DNA of 64,000 nt, taken from positions 124,001-188,000 of the forward strand of contig JBGAGE010000002.1 in NCBI GenBank assembly GCA_044226865.1. The letters are read 5' to 3'. Source of the DNA: TMP-86 sp044226865. GTDB taxonomy: Bacteria > Pseudomonadota > Gammaproteobacteria > Steroidobacterales > Steroidobacteraceae. The position numbers and the translations under genes are program-made. Position 1 is the first letter of the stretch. Every line of letters starts with the position of its first letter. The notes beneath the pieces are model-generated. The model was given only the letters and a program-made list of their open reading frames with translations. It searched no databases and was not told where the DNA came from. Positions 38,419-47,565 of this stretch are shown piece after piece.

Positions 38419-39470
38419 ATGATCATGAACCGAGTCGATGTGCCGCACCGCTGGCTGCGAGCCCTGCCCGCGATGCTGCTGGCGGCGGCCATGCCGGCAG
38501 GCGCAGCGGAGAGCCCGGTGCGCGAGGGCACCATCGCCTATGCCGTCACCAGCTTGAAGTGGGCAACTTACGTCAAGCCGGATGCGCCGGTGGACTGCCC
38601 GCAGGGCGCGAACGACGGGCCGCGCGAACAATTCAAGGCGCTGTACCCCGAAGATGGCAGTGTGCGCAACCTGGCGGACACACAACTCAAGCGCGAGATC
38701 GACAGCTGGTTCCCCACCACCGAGCCCGATCATCTCGCCTTTCACGAAGCCGGCGGCGCGATCGGTGTAGGCTTGAATCTCGACGGCAAGACGGGTCCCC
38801 GCGATTTCATCAGTCCCGAGGGCGAGCCCGGCATCGACAACCAGCTGTACCGCGCCATCGGCTGCATCAACAGCTATCGCGATGCGCACGGCACGAACGA
38901 TGAGCTCAACGCGCTCGAAGTGGTCAAGGAAAGCTACAACCGCTGGCTGATCGAGATCACCGGCATCGCACGCAGCGCATCGACACCCGCTGGGGCAAGC
39001 GCTTCATCCAGCATTATCGTGGCCGCATCTTGAACGGCGTGCTCGAGACCGAGCCCGGCGACCTGGCCTTTCCCTGGGCGGTGTTTTCCGTGGTCGCCGA
39101 TGATTTCATCCGCGCTGCGCGCTTCAAGCTCAAGCTCACACCCACCGGCGCGGAAGGCTTGATCGGCGGCTATGCGGACATCGAGACCTGGTATCTGCAG
39201 CTGATGCGCTCGCAGTCCACGCACGACCAGAGTTACGGCCAGCTTGCCTCGGCATCCTTGTACAAGGCCATGCGCCGGCTCGCGGATGCGTATCCGGACC
39301 CGGCGACCGGCGCGAACACGGCGATTTCATCCGCGCTGCGCGCCCAGTTCACCCAGGTATACATCCTGCCCGCCTCGAAGACGGGCCTCGAGCCGCTGGA
39401 GAAGCTGCCTCGCTACCTGCCGTACGCGGGACCGCCCGGCGCAAAAAGTCCCAGCGCCACCATGCGATGA
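38419..39470 (+). pseudogene. Conserved exported protein of unknown function, copy 2, frameshifted
   Basis: ATG at 38419 has GGAG upstream, and a signal peptide follows (LPAMLLAAAMPAGA). The frame matches copy 1 up to EITGI, then shifts at about 38968 and stops at 39031-39033. The other frame continues the homologous sequence (TQRIDTRWGKRFIQHYRGRI to the end at 39470). One missing base explains the break. The remainder is well conserved, so the break is recent, or a sequencing error. Confidence 0.75.
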
Positions 39471-39481
39471 GCAGGCGGCGG

Positions 39482-39500
39482 CGTTTTCACCAGGAAAACG
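39482..39500. terminator. Hairpin between convergent operons
   Basis: CGTTTTC (39482-39488) and GAAAACG (39494-39500) form a perfect 7-bp stem with a 5-nt loop in the 16-bp gap between two convergent genes. It overlaps the stop codon of the EthD gene. No T-tract follows on either strand, so it is only a weak terminator candidate. Confidence 0.35.
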
Positions 39501-40338
39501 GGCGCGCCTGAACGGCGGTGGGTTGGAAGCTCAGTTCGTCGTGCACGACGAACACGCGGGTCACCAGCGCACGCGTGAGCGCAGCATCGGCCACGGCAGC
39601 CTCCAGCGAGGACCACAGCGCCTCGACCTCGGGCGATGCAGCGAATGCGCGCATGGCCTCGATGTCGGTAAATCCCAGGGACAACACCGCATCCACGCCG
39701 GGCGGCGGCAATTCCAGCGGTAGCGGGTCCGGCAGGCGGTGATTGATCGTGACCTGGGACAGCACGCCGCGCCGCGCACCCGCCGCCAGCTTGTGCACCT
39801 GCGCGCTGACCGCGGCATGAAAGCCTTCACGCTCGGCGCGCGACTGCCGTGTCAACAGCACGTACAAGCGCACGAGCCCGGATTCCGGCGCATCCAAAGC
39901 CACGTCGACGATCCGCTCCTCGCGCGTGAGCAGCACGCATCCCAATCCCTCCTGGCTGAGGAAGCGCTGCTCATCGGGCTGGATCAACTCGGGATACAGC
40001 GGATGACCGAGCCAGGCCGGGATGTCCTCCAGGCTGTTCAATGTGACTTCGGACGCGCCGTCGAAAGGCGTCGACTGCCGCAAGCGCGCCGGCAGGCCCG
40101 CCACCGGCTTCTCATAGCCATGGGCGCTGACGTACTTGCGCATGTAGCGCGAGAAGCCGGTGATGTTCATCACATGCGGAGAATGATGCCGCTGCCAATA
40201 CAGGTGGAAGTCGCGGTGCGACAGACCCGGCTTGCGCACCGGGAACTCGAGGAACTTCACCAGCCCCGTCGCGTGGCGCCAGGGCGCGGCATCGGAAACA
40301 TCGGCATGCAACGGTCCGGGATGCGCGGGGATGTTCAA
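39487..40338 (-). CDS. EthD-domain protein (tandem dimeric alpha-beta barrel)
   Basis: A 283-residue protein with an EthD-like half at residues 25-130 (GLVKFLEFPVRKPGLSHRDF, YWQRHHSP) and a more diverged second half at about 150-260 (LVRLYVLLTRQS, ...VDAVLSLGFTDIEAM). EthD and ABM-fold proteins often serve in aromatic or polyketide degradation. The TTG start overlaps the TGA stop of the acyl-CoA dehydrogenase gene (TTGA), with GGGGCGG upstream, so translation is coupled. It is the last gene of the seven-gene operon starting at 48927. Confidence 0.8.
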   Translation of the reverse strand: MNIPAHPGPLHADVSDAAPWRHATGLVKFLEFPVRKPGLSHRDFHLYWQRHHSPHVMNITGFSRYMRKYVSAHGYEKPVAGLPARLRQSTPFDGASEVTLNSLEDIPAWLGHPLYPELIQPDEQRFLSQEGLGCVLLTREERIVDVALDAPESGLVRLYVLLTRQSRAEREGFHAAVSAQVHKLAAGARRGVLSQVTINHRLPDPLPLELPPPGVDAVLSLGFTDIEAMRAFAASPEVEALWSSLEAAVADAALTRALVTRVFVVHDELSFQPTAVQARPFSW

Positions 40339-41588
40339 GCGTGCCGCCCCGGGGGTATCAGATAGTCGCCCGACGAGCGCCGCCGCTGTTTGCTGGCGGC
40401 GATTTCGAGCTTGGCGATGCTGCGGCGATGCACCTCGTCGGGTCCGTCCGCGATGCGCAGAGCCCGGCCTTCGGTCCAGATCTCGGCCAACGGCGTATCC
40501 GGCCCCGTGCCCATGGCGCCGAAGGTCTGCATGGCGCGATCCGCCACGCGCGTCAGCATGCGCGGCACGATGGCCTTGATCAGGGCCACTTCCAGGCGTG
40601 CGCCCTCCGCGCCCACCTGGTCAATCATCCACGCGGTCTTCAGCACCAACAGGCGCGCCTGTTCGATCTCCATGCGTGACTCGGCGATCCAGTCAGCCAC
40701 CACGCCGTGCTCGATCAGGGCCTTGCCGAAGGTGCTGCGCTCCTTGGCGCGTTCCACCATCAACTCAAGGGCGAGTTCCGCCTGGCCGATGCAGCGCATG
40801 CAATGGTGCACGCGGCCGGGGCCGAGTCGTGCCTGCGCCATGGCGAAGCCCTCGCCTTCCCCGCCGAGGAGATTCTCCAGCGGAACGCGCACGTTGCGCA
40901 GCAGGATCTCGCAATGCCCGTGCGGCGCATGGTGATGCATCACGGTGACGTTGCGCAACACGGTCACGCCCGCCGTCGACATCGGCACCAGCATCATGCT
41001 CTGCTGCCGATGCCGCGGCGCGCCCGGATCGGTCTTGCCCATCACGATCATGATGCGGCAATCGGGGTGCGCGGCATTGGTGATGTACCACTTGCGCCCG
41101 TTGATCACGTAGCCGGCATCCGTGCGCTGGATGGTGGACTGGATGTTGGTGGCATCCGAGGAGGCCACGTCCGGCTCGGTCATACCGAAGGCGGAGCGGA
41201 TGCGGCCCTCGAGCAAGGGTTGCAGCCACTGCCGCTTCTGTTCAGGGGTGCCGAACAGATGCAGCAACTCCATGTTGCCGGTATCGGGTGCACTGCAGTT
41301 GAAGACTTCGGAGGCCCAGGAGATGCGGCCCATGATTTCCGCGAGGGGCGCGTATTCCAGGTTGGTGAGCCGCGTTCCCGGTTCATCACCGCGCAACGCC
41401 GGTAGGAACAAGTTCCACAGGCCCTGAGCGCGGGCCTGGGCCTTCAACTCTTCCATGAAGGAGACCGGGAAGATCCCCTTCTCCACGTCGGATCGCCACG
41501 CGGACGCCAGGGGCACCACGCGCTCTTCCATGAAGCCGCGGACCTGCTCGCGTAGGCTCTCAACTCGAGGCGAAGCTGCGAAGTTCAC
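40335..41588 (-). CDS. Acyl-CoA dehydrogenase family flavoprotein
   Basis: A 417-residue flavoprotein of the long ACAD type (ACAD10/11-like): SAFGMTEPDVASSDA, GRKWYITNA, MHHHAPHGHCEI, FGKALIEHGVVADWI, MQTFGAMGTGPDTPLAEIW, RIADGPDEVHRRSIA. The start is GTG at 41588, which overlaps the stop of the small upstream gene (GTGA). The frame is open further upstream but that sequence does not fit the family. It should introduce a double bond into an acyl-CoA of the pathway. Confidence 0.88.
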   Translation of the reverse strand: MNFAASPRVESLREQVRGFMEERVVPLASAWRSDVEKGIFPVSFMEELKAQARAQGLWNLFLPALRGDEPGTRLTNLEYAPLAEIMGRISWASEVFNCSAPDTGNMELLHLFGTPEQKRQWLQPLLEGRIRSAFGMTEPDVASSDATNIQSTIQRTDAGYVINGRKWYITNAAHPDCRIMIVMGKTDPGAPRHRQQSMMLVPMSTAGVTVLRNVTVMHHHAPHGHCEILLRNVRVPLENLLGGEGEGFAMAQARLGPGRVHHCMRCIGQAELALELMVERAKERSTFGKALIEHGVVADWIAESRMEIEQARLLVLKTAWMIDQVGAEGARLEVALIKAIVPRMLTRVADRAMQTFGAMGTGPDTPLAEIWTEGRALRIADGPDEVHRRSIAKLEIAASKQRRRSSGDYLIPPGRHA

Positions 41589-41806
41589 TCGAACTGCGCC
41601 ATCCCGGCCTGGAGCTGCTTCGGCTCCAGGATGATCAGGTGCCGGTAGTGGGCGCTGAGCACCCAGGTGCCGTTGAAGCCGCGCGGCACGATCGCCGTCG
41701 ACGGCGATGGTGACGGCGCGGGAGGCGGCGCCGCCAGGGCGACAGGGCACACGGCAGCAGCGGCCAGCAGCAAACCAAGCCGGCGGAAAATCTTCGATCC
41801 ACTCAT
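41585..41806 (-). CDS. Small secreted protein of unknown function
   Basis: A 73-residue protein with a clear signal peptide (IFRRLGLLLAAAAVCPVALA) and only about 45 mature residues: a Pro/Ser-rich stretch, then RGFNGTWVLSAHYRHLIILE. ATG at 41806 has GGAGGTAATCTG directly upstream, an excellent ribosome-binding site. Its start overlaps the upstream stop (TGATG) and its stop overlaps the next start (GTGA). I do not recognise it. Confidence 0.65.
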   Translation of the reverse strand: MSGSKIFRRLGLLLAAAAVCPVALAAPPPAPSPSPSTAIVPRGFNGTWVLSAHYRHLIILEPKQLQAGMAQFE

Positions 41807-43761
41807 CAGATTACCTCCAACACTTGCCGCATGGCACGTTCGCCGTTCTCGACACCGCCAAACCATTCCTGGATGCCGTTGAGCTCGCTGTGGCCAAAGG
41901 CTACGCGCCCGAGCCGCTGCGTCAGGACGCCGCGAGGCGCCGGACGGCCATCGATCCCATGATAGAAGCCCGGCTCGGGAACCACATAAGAGTGGCCCCA
42001 GCGGTTCAGCACGATGCCTGCGATGTCACGGCGCGCATTGAACCCGGCGGACCCGAACATCTCCGTGAGAAGCGTCCGGATCTTCACTTCGTAATCACGA
42101 TAGCTGTGGGACATGAGCTCGAGCCGTGCCTTGGCCGCCTGCGCACGCGCGGGCAGGCCATGCGAAGGAAAGCCGACGTAGGCGGTCAGGACGATGGGCA
42201 GATCCGGATTCAAGGGCTGGGCATGCTTGCCGAACACCATGGGCTGGCGGATGTTCAGACATTGACCCAGGCCGTCCTTCATGAAGTGAATGGCCGAGGT
42301 GATGCCCAATTTGGCCATGAATCGCCAATTCGTCAGCGCGATGTTGACGATCATGGCGGACCCGTAGTTGAGCTGTCCGAAGGCCTGCGCGTACGAGTCC
42401 GGCAGGTCGTGCACGATGTGCTTGGCCACCCATCCGCCGACGCTCGACACCAGGCCCTTGGCGCGCGCGCGGTACAACTTGCCATCCCGCAGGTATGTCA
42501 CCGCGACCCCGCGCGGATCCGACGCGGCGCCCTCCTGCTGCACGTTCACTACTGTGCAGTTCAATCGGATGCGCACGGGCGTACCCGGCCTGTCGAAGTT
42601 CTCCAACCGGTAGGCGCCGTCGTGGACTTCCTCGAACGACGGACCGCCTTCGATGGCATCAGGCAGCACGCGCTTGAGCAGCAACCGGTAGACGCTGTCG
42701 TTGCCGCCCGGGAAGGACCATGTCACTTGATCCTCCGGCTTCTCCGCCGCGCTGCGGTACATGGTGACGTCAGCGGGGAAGTCTTTGGCAAACCCCGGCG
42801 CGCCCACCCTTGCCGCCAGCAACGCCGAAACGCAATCGGTGCCGAGACCCGCCTCCAGGCACAGGGTGGGATCGAACAGGCGCGCGGTGGCCGGCTGCAT
42901 GCCCAACACCTGCACCAGGTATTGGGCATACGTCATGCCATCAAGCCACTTCTCCCAGCCTTCGCCGGCGAGGTTCTTGCCTGTTCCGCCGAACAGGAGC
43001 CGCAAATCGGCCTTCACGGCTTCGGGAAAGGCGGTGCGGCGAAAGCCGGAGCGGTGCGGATCCAAATCCCAATAGGATTTGCCGCCGAAAGTACCCGCAT
43101 CGAAGAAATATCCGGCGCTCGAGATTTCATCGCCGACGCCGAACATGGGAAAGAAATTATCCCGTGGCACCCGCAAAAGACCGGCGTTACGCGACAGCTT
43201 CTGGAAGGTGGGCTTGCGCGGGATGCCAAGGTCGTTCCATAACTCGTCGTACCAGTCTCCGGGCGTGGACGGCGGCACGACCAGGTTGGAACCCTGCGGG
43301 CCCACCAGCCGGTAGCCTCGCACCATGAACTCATTGCGCTTGGCCTCGCCACCGCTCAGCGCGTGGTTCTCAAGGACCAGGCAGGTCTTGCCCGGCTTTC
43401 CCTCTCGCAAGAACGTGCGCGCGGCCGCCGTGCCGGCAAAGCCGCCGCCGGCCACGATGACGTCGAACGATTCGCCGAGGTCGATGGCCTCCGGCAGCAT
43501 CGCCGGGATCTTGCCGTCGCGGATCAGGTGCGCGGATTGGTGCACGCGCCAAGAGTTGCCATGCGAACGTGCGTAATCACCTGTGCCGCCGTAGCCATCC
43601 CACGCAAGCGCCTCTGCATCGGAAGGCTGCGCGCTGCCCGGAGCCGGCATGCCCAGGAGCATGGCGCCGGATCCGAGCAACGCACCTTTCACGAAATCGC
43701 GGCGCGTGATGTCCTGGTCGAGCCCGAGCCGGCGCGCCTCGCGTTCGCTTAAGGCTTTCAT
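41806..43761 (-). CDS. Tat-exported FAD-dependent oxidoreductase (spermidine-dehydrogenase-like)
   Basis: A 651-residue flavoprotein with a twin-arginine leader (ITRRDFVKGALLG) and a Rossmann FAD motif (VIVAGGGFAGTAAA about residue 101). Other segments (ENHALSGGEAKRNEF, YDELWNDLGIP, GGNDSVYRLLLKRVLP, NRWGHSYVVPEPGFYHG) fit the NAD(P)-binding/spermidine dehydrogenase-like oxidoreductases. It probably oxidises the imported compound in the periplasm. It starts 7 bp after the TonB receptor stop. Confidence 0.82.
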   Translation of the reverse strand: MKALSEREARRLGLDQDITRRDFVKGALLGSGAMLLGMPAPGSAQPSDAEALAWDGYGGTGDYARSHGNSWRVHQSAHLIRDGKIPAMLPEAIDLGESFDVIVAGGGFAGTAAARTFLREGKPGKTCLVLENHALSGGEAKRNEFMVRGYRLVGPQGSNLVVPPSTPGDWYDELWNDLGIPRKPTFQKLSRNAGLLRVPRDNFFPMFGVGDEISSAGYFFDAGTFGGKSYWDLDPHRSGFRRTAFPEAVKADLRLLFGGTGKNLAGEGWEKWLDGMTYAQYLVQVLGMQPATARLFDPTLCLEAGLGTDCVSALLAARVGAPGFAKDFPADVTMYRSAAEKPEDQVTWSFPGGNDSVYRLLLKRVLPDAIEGGPSFEEVHDGAYRLENFDRPGTPVRIRLNCTVVNVQQEGAASDPRGVAVTYLRDGKLYRARAKGLVSSVGGWVAKHIVHDLPDSYAQAFGQLNYGSAMIVNIALTNWRFMAKLGITSAIHFMKDGLGQCLNIRQPMVFGKHAQPLNPDLPIVLTAYVGFPSHGLPARAQAAKARLELMSHSYRDYEVKIRTLLTEMFGSAGFNARRDIAGIVLNRWGHSYVVPEPGFYHGIDGRPAPRGVLTQRLGRVAFGHSELNGIQEWFGGVENGERAMRQVLEVI

Positions 43762-43768
43762 CGGCCAG

Positions 43769-46033
43769 CTACTTCCAGCGGTAGCCTATGTTCAGTCCAT
43801 ACCAACGCTCCGGGCCACCGTTCTCGGCGACACTTCCGAAGCCGCTCGACAGGTCGAACGCGTACTCGCGGTACTGCTTGTCGAAGAGGTTCTTGACGAA
43901 TGCCGTGGCATACCAGGAGTCATTCGCACTCGTGTAACCGACACTGGCATTGGCAACCAGGTAGCTGTTCTCGCGCACCACCGGCGTGTTGGAAAGGTTG
44001 AAGATCTGCTTGTCCTTCCAGAAGAAATCGGTCTGCACGTTCATCTTGCCCTCGCCAAAGGCCGCCCATTCATAGCGCGCGAGTCCGTTGAACGTGAACT
44101 TCGGAGCCAGGGCGGATTGGCTGGTGGTACGGCCGTCGGGACGGATACCCGCTGGAAGGTCGACCTTCGAGTCGAGCACCGACGCGCCCAACATCAGGTC
44201 GAGGCCGATCGTCGGCGAGACAACGAATTCCGCCTCGCCGCCCCACATCTTGCCGTCGCTGTTGAAGACGATCTGTGTGAGGCCCACCATGTTGTAGATC
44301 TGGTAGTCCTTGTAGTCGTAATAGAAGACAGAGGCGTTCAATCGCGCGCGGCCATCCAACAGGGTGGACTTGAAACCGCTCTCCACCGATGTCAGTACCT
44401 CGCCCTTGTAACGCATGGCCTCATTGTCCTGCGCGAACGGGATGAACTGCCCGAAGGCGTTCACCGCGAGAAGACCCGTGGCGTCGACCGGCGCATTGAA
44501 GCCGCCCGACTTGATGCCGCGGTTCACGCTGGCATACCACAACCAATGATCGGCAGGCCGATAGTCGAGCTGGATCTTGCCGGACCAATCGCCCTTGCTG
44601 AACGAGTCGTCGTACTTGAAGAACGGCAGATTGCCGGGCGCGTTCACGCCCTCGAAGAACACGAACAATCCATCCACGTTGTTCCAAGCCTGCGTGTAAT
44701 CGTAGGTCTTCTTGTCGTTGGTCCAGCGGGCGCCGGCGGTCAGCGTCAAGGTCTTGCTCAACTCGAAATCCGCCTGAGAGAAAACCGCCCAAGTCTTGGT
44801 CTTCTGATTGAAGTCCGAGACGAGGTTGTAGCCACCGGGCTCAGGGATTCCGTAAAACGCATTCGACCAGTCGAAATCGGCCTGGCCGAACACCAGCGAG
44901 TCCTCGTTGAACTTGCCGTCGATGTCGAGGAAGTAGGCACCTGCCACCCAATTCATGCCATTACCGGACCAATTCGCGCGCAATTCCTGTGACCATTGGC
45001 GCACCTTGTCATGCTGGGTGAAATTGAAGACATTGTTCGGCGAACCTTCCGAATCCTCGCCGTAAAAATGATCAACGTCCTGGAAATCCGCAATGTAGGC
45101 GAGATCGACCGCACCGGCTTTCCAGGTGACCTTGCCGGTCGCGTGCTTGACCTTGGCGCGATTGAAACCCGGGAAATCCCAGGCAGCCTTCCAGAAGTTC
45201 CCCTCATCGGCGGCGCGATATCCGAAGAAGTCGGTGGCCGGCGGAGGTGCGAACTCTCCTCCCAAGGCGACGCGATGGTGATAACTGCCGCCCGCAGCGT
45301 CGCTCTTGGCGAACTCCGCCTTGAACAGGACATTCACATCATCGCGTGGCGTGAACAGGAGCTGGCCGCGCACCGCCCAATCGTTCGCGGACTGACCGGC
45401 GGGACCGATCGCATTTTCCATCAGGCCATCGCTCTTGTTCCATACACCTGAAATGCGACCCGCAACGGTATCGCTGAGCCCTCCACCGAAGGAAGATTCG
45501 ACGCGCTTCCTGCCCTGCGAGCCGACCTGCAAGTCGACGAAGGCTTCCGTCTTTTGCGAAGGCTTCGCCGTCACATACTGGACCAGGCCGCCCGTCGCAT
45601 TTCTGCCGAACAACGTGCCCTGCGGCCCGCGCAACACTTCGACACGTTCCAGGTCGAACATCGTGAAGTTGGTCACCGTATTCAGGCTGACGTAGGCCTC
45701 GTCCACGTAGACGGCGATCGGACCTTCCTGGTTGGGCGAGAAATCCGCCTGCGTCGCGCCTCGAATCGAGAAGATGTTGATGGCACCCGCGCCTGGCCTT
45801 GCGACAGTCAGCCCAGGCGTCTGCGCCACCACGCTGATGGAATCGCTGAATCCAAGCTCCTTCATCTGCTCGCCGGAAAAGGCCGTCACGGCAAGTCCGA
45901 CATCCTGCAGATTCTGTTCGCGCTTCTGCGCGGTCACCACCACTTCCTCGAGAAGTTCGGAAGCCAGTGCAGAATGGGCAACGAAGGTCAGCCCAAGCGC
46001 CAGACCGACAGACTTTGAAATAGGGTTCGTCAT
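43769..46033 (-). CDS. TonB-dependent outer-membrane receptor
   Basis: A 754-residue receptor. ATG at 46033 has GGAG upstream and gives the signal peptide KSVGLALGLTFVAHSALAS. The TonB box is LEEVVVTAQKRE (about residue 29). The plug domain carries RVEVLRGPQGTLFGRNATGG (about 125), and the barrel ends YGLNIGYRWK. It is similar in type to substrate-specific receptors of sphingomonads and related organisms. Being the third gene of the operon with catabolic enzymes, it is the likely uptake protein for the pathway substrate. Confidence 0.92.
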   Translation of the reverse strand: MTNPISKSVGLALGLTFVAHSALASELLEEVVVTAQKREQNLQDVGLAVTAFSGEQMKELGFSDSISVVAQTPGLTVARPGAGAINIFSIRGATQADFSPNQEGPIAVYVDEAYVSLNTVTNFTMFDLERVEVLRGPQGTLFGRNATGGLVQYVTAKPSQKTEAFVDLQVGSQGRKRVESSFGGGLSDTVAGRISGVWNKSDGLMENAIGPAGQSANDWAVRGQLLFTPRDDVNVLFKAEFAKSDAAGGSYHHRVALGGEFAPPPATDFFGYRAADEGNFWKAAWDFPGFNRAKVKHATGKVTWKAGAVDLAYIADFQDVDHFYGEDSEGSPNNVFNFTQHDKVRQWSQELRANWSGNGMNWVAGAYFLDIDGKFNEDSLVFGQADFDWSNAFYGIPEPGGYNLVSDFNQKTKTWAVFSQADFELSKTLTLTAGARWTNDKKTYDYTQAWNNVDGLFVFFEGVNAPGNLPFFKYDDSFSKGDWSGKIQLDYRPADHWLWYASVNRGIKSGGFNAPVDATGLLAVNAFGQFIPFAQDNEAMRYKGEVLTSVESGFKSTLLDGRARLNASVFYYDYKDYQIYNMVGLTQIVFNSDGKMWGGEAEFVVSPTIGLDLMLGASVLDSKVDLPAGIRPDGRTTSQSALAPKFTFNGLARYEWAAFGEGKMNVQTDFFWKDKQIFNLSNTPVVRENSYLVANASVGYTSANDSWYATAFVKNLFDKQYREYAFDLSSGFGSVAENGGPERWYGLNIGYRWK

Positions 46034-46079
46034 AGGGGTTCTGCTCCGAAATTTGGACGAGAGTGGCATTAACCGATGA

Positions 46080-47504
46080 TCAAGGCGCCGGGATGAAGCA
46101 GGCATCGGCAAACGCCTGCGTGACCTCGCCGTATGGCGGTTTGATGGCGAACGCGAGGCCGTTGTCGTCCGCGCAAAAGAACACGGGCTTGGTATGCGAG
46201 TAATTCAGGAATCCTTCGCGCCCCGAGTGGCAACCCATGCCGCTCTTGCCCACCCCGCCGAACGGCAGGCCGGGGTCGGCGGCCTGGAAGCCGAAGACAT
46301 TCACGCCGGTGCCGCCGCTCAGCACTTCGCGCGAGAAGCGTGCGCCGAGCGCCTGGTCGCGGGTGACCACATAGGCCGCAAGCGGACTCGGGCCGCGATT
46401 GATGCGCGCGATGGCGGCGTCGATGCTCTTGTAGGACACCACCGGCGTGACCGGCCCGAAAATCTCCTCCTGCATGCAGGCCAGGTCCTCCGGCGGATCG
46501 ACTATGACGTACATCGGGATCTGCCGCTTCGCAGGATCCGGCTCATCGCCGTTCAACGACACCACTTTCACACCACGATTGCGCGCCTCGGTGACGAGGC
46601 CCATGACCCGGTCGTAGTGCGCCTTATTGATGGCGCCGGTGGCCTCCGGGTGGCCCACATATTTCGGATACAGCGCCGACCAGAGGCGCTTCGCCTTCTC
46701 CACCCATTCATCGATGCGACCCTCCGGCACGAGCGCGTAATCCGGCGAGGTGCACACCTGCCCCCCCTTGAACACGCGGAAATACAGGAAGCGTTCGATG
46801 AGCGCATCTTCGAAGCCATCGGGGGCGAATACCGTGGGATTCTTGCCACCCAACTCGAGCGTCACCGGTGTCAGGTTCGGCGCCGCGGCCTGCAACACGA
46901 GTCGCCCCACCCGCCCGCCGCCGGTGTAGGTGAGATGATCCCAGGGAAGCGAGGCAAAATACGCCGCGAAGTCCGCACCGCCATGCACCATGGCGAGAAT
47001 TTCCGGATCGAAGTGCTTGCTGATCCCCTCGCCCATCACCGCCGCCGTGGCCGGCGCCAGTTCGGCCGTCTTGACGATCACACGATTTCCGGCGCCCAGC
47101 ATGTCGGCCACCATGACCAGCGCGCATTCGAGCGGGAAATTCCATGGCGCGATGTTGCCCAGCACGCCCTTGGGCATGCGGATCACCTCGGCGCGTGAAG
47201 AGCCATGCGCCAGTGGATTCAGCGCCCGTTCCTCCGGCGCGAGCCACTGCGGAAGCTGCGCCTGGATATTGCGCGAGCGGGCGACCACGGCGCCGCTCTC
47301 GAACAGGTCCGTCACCATGGCATGGTGATTGCCGAAGTCCGCGGCCAAAGCATCACGTATCGGCTGGCGAAATTCGATCAGCATGCGATCCAGGGTACGA
47401 AGCCGTTCCAGCCGAGCGTCCAGCGAGGGATTGCGGTCCCGCGCAAATGCTGCCTTCTGGCGGGCGAACAAGGCGTCCAGGTCTGTGCGGGAAGTCTCTT
47501 TCAT
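46080..47504 (-). CDS. Aldehyde dehydrogenase, coniferyl-aldehyde-dehydrogenase type
   Basis: A 474-residue NAD(P)-dependent aldehyde dehydrogenase. ATG at 47504 has AGGAG upstream. The general-base Glu is in TLELGGKNP (about residue 212) and the catalytic Cys in GGQVCTSPDY (about 247). GNIAPWNFPLE and EEIFGPVTPV are also present. The pattern KPPYGEVT and class 3-like shortness of the C-terminus resemble coniferyl aldehyde dehydrogenases. It should oxidise an aldehyde made earlier in the pathway. It follows the aminotransferase gene by 61 bp. Confidence 0.88.
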   Translation of the reverse strand: MKETSRTDLDALFARQKAAFARDRNPSLDARLERLRTLDRMLIEFRQPIRDALAADFGNHHAMVTDLFESGAVVARSRNIQAQLPQWLAPEERALNPLAHGSSRAEVIRMPKGVLGNIAPWNFPLECALVMVADMLGAGNRVIVKTAELAPATAAVMGEGISKHFDPEILAMVHGGADFAAYFASLPWDHLTYTGGGRVGRLVLQAAAPNLTPVTLELGGKNPTVFAPDGFEDALIERFLYFRVFKGGQVCTSPDYALVPEGRIDEWVEKAKRLWSALYPKYVGHPEATGAINKAHYDRVMGLVTEARNRGVKVVSLNGDEPDPAKRQIPMYVIVDPPEDLACMQEEIFGPVTPVVSYKSIDAAIARINRGPSPLAAYVVTRDQALGARFSREVLSGGTGVNVFGFQAADPGLPFGGVGKSGMGCHSGREGFLNYSHTKPVFFCADDNGLAFAIKPPYGEVTQAFADACFIPAP

Positions 47505-47565
47505 CACGGGCTCCTGAAATGGGATCGGCGGACAACGAAAACAGGAAGATTGCGCATGAAGGCCC

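Noticed and set aside
38960..38980. Programmed ribosomal frameshift in copy 2 of the unknown exported protein
   Set aside because: There is no slippery heptamer or downstream stimulatory structure at the site, and copy 1 is read without a shift. A simple base loss is more likely.
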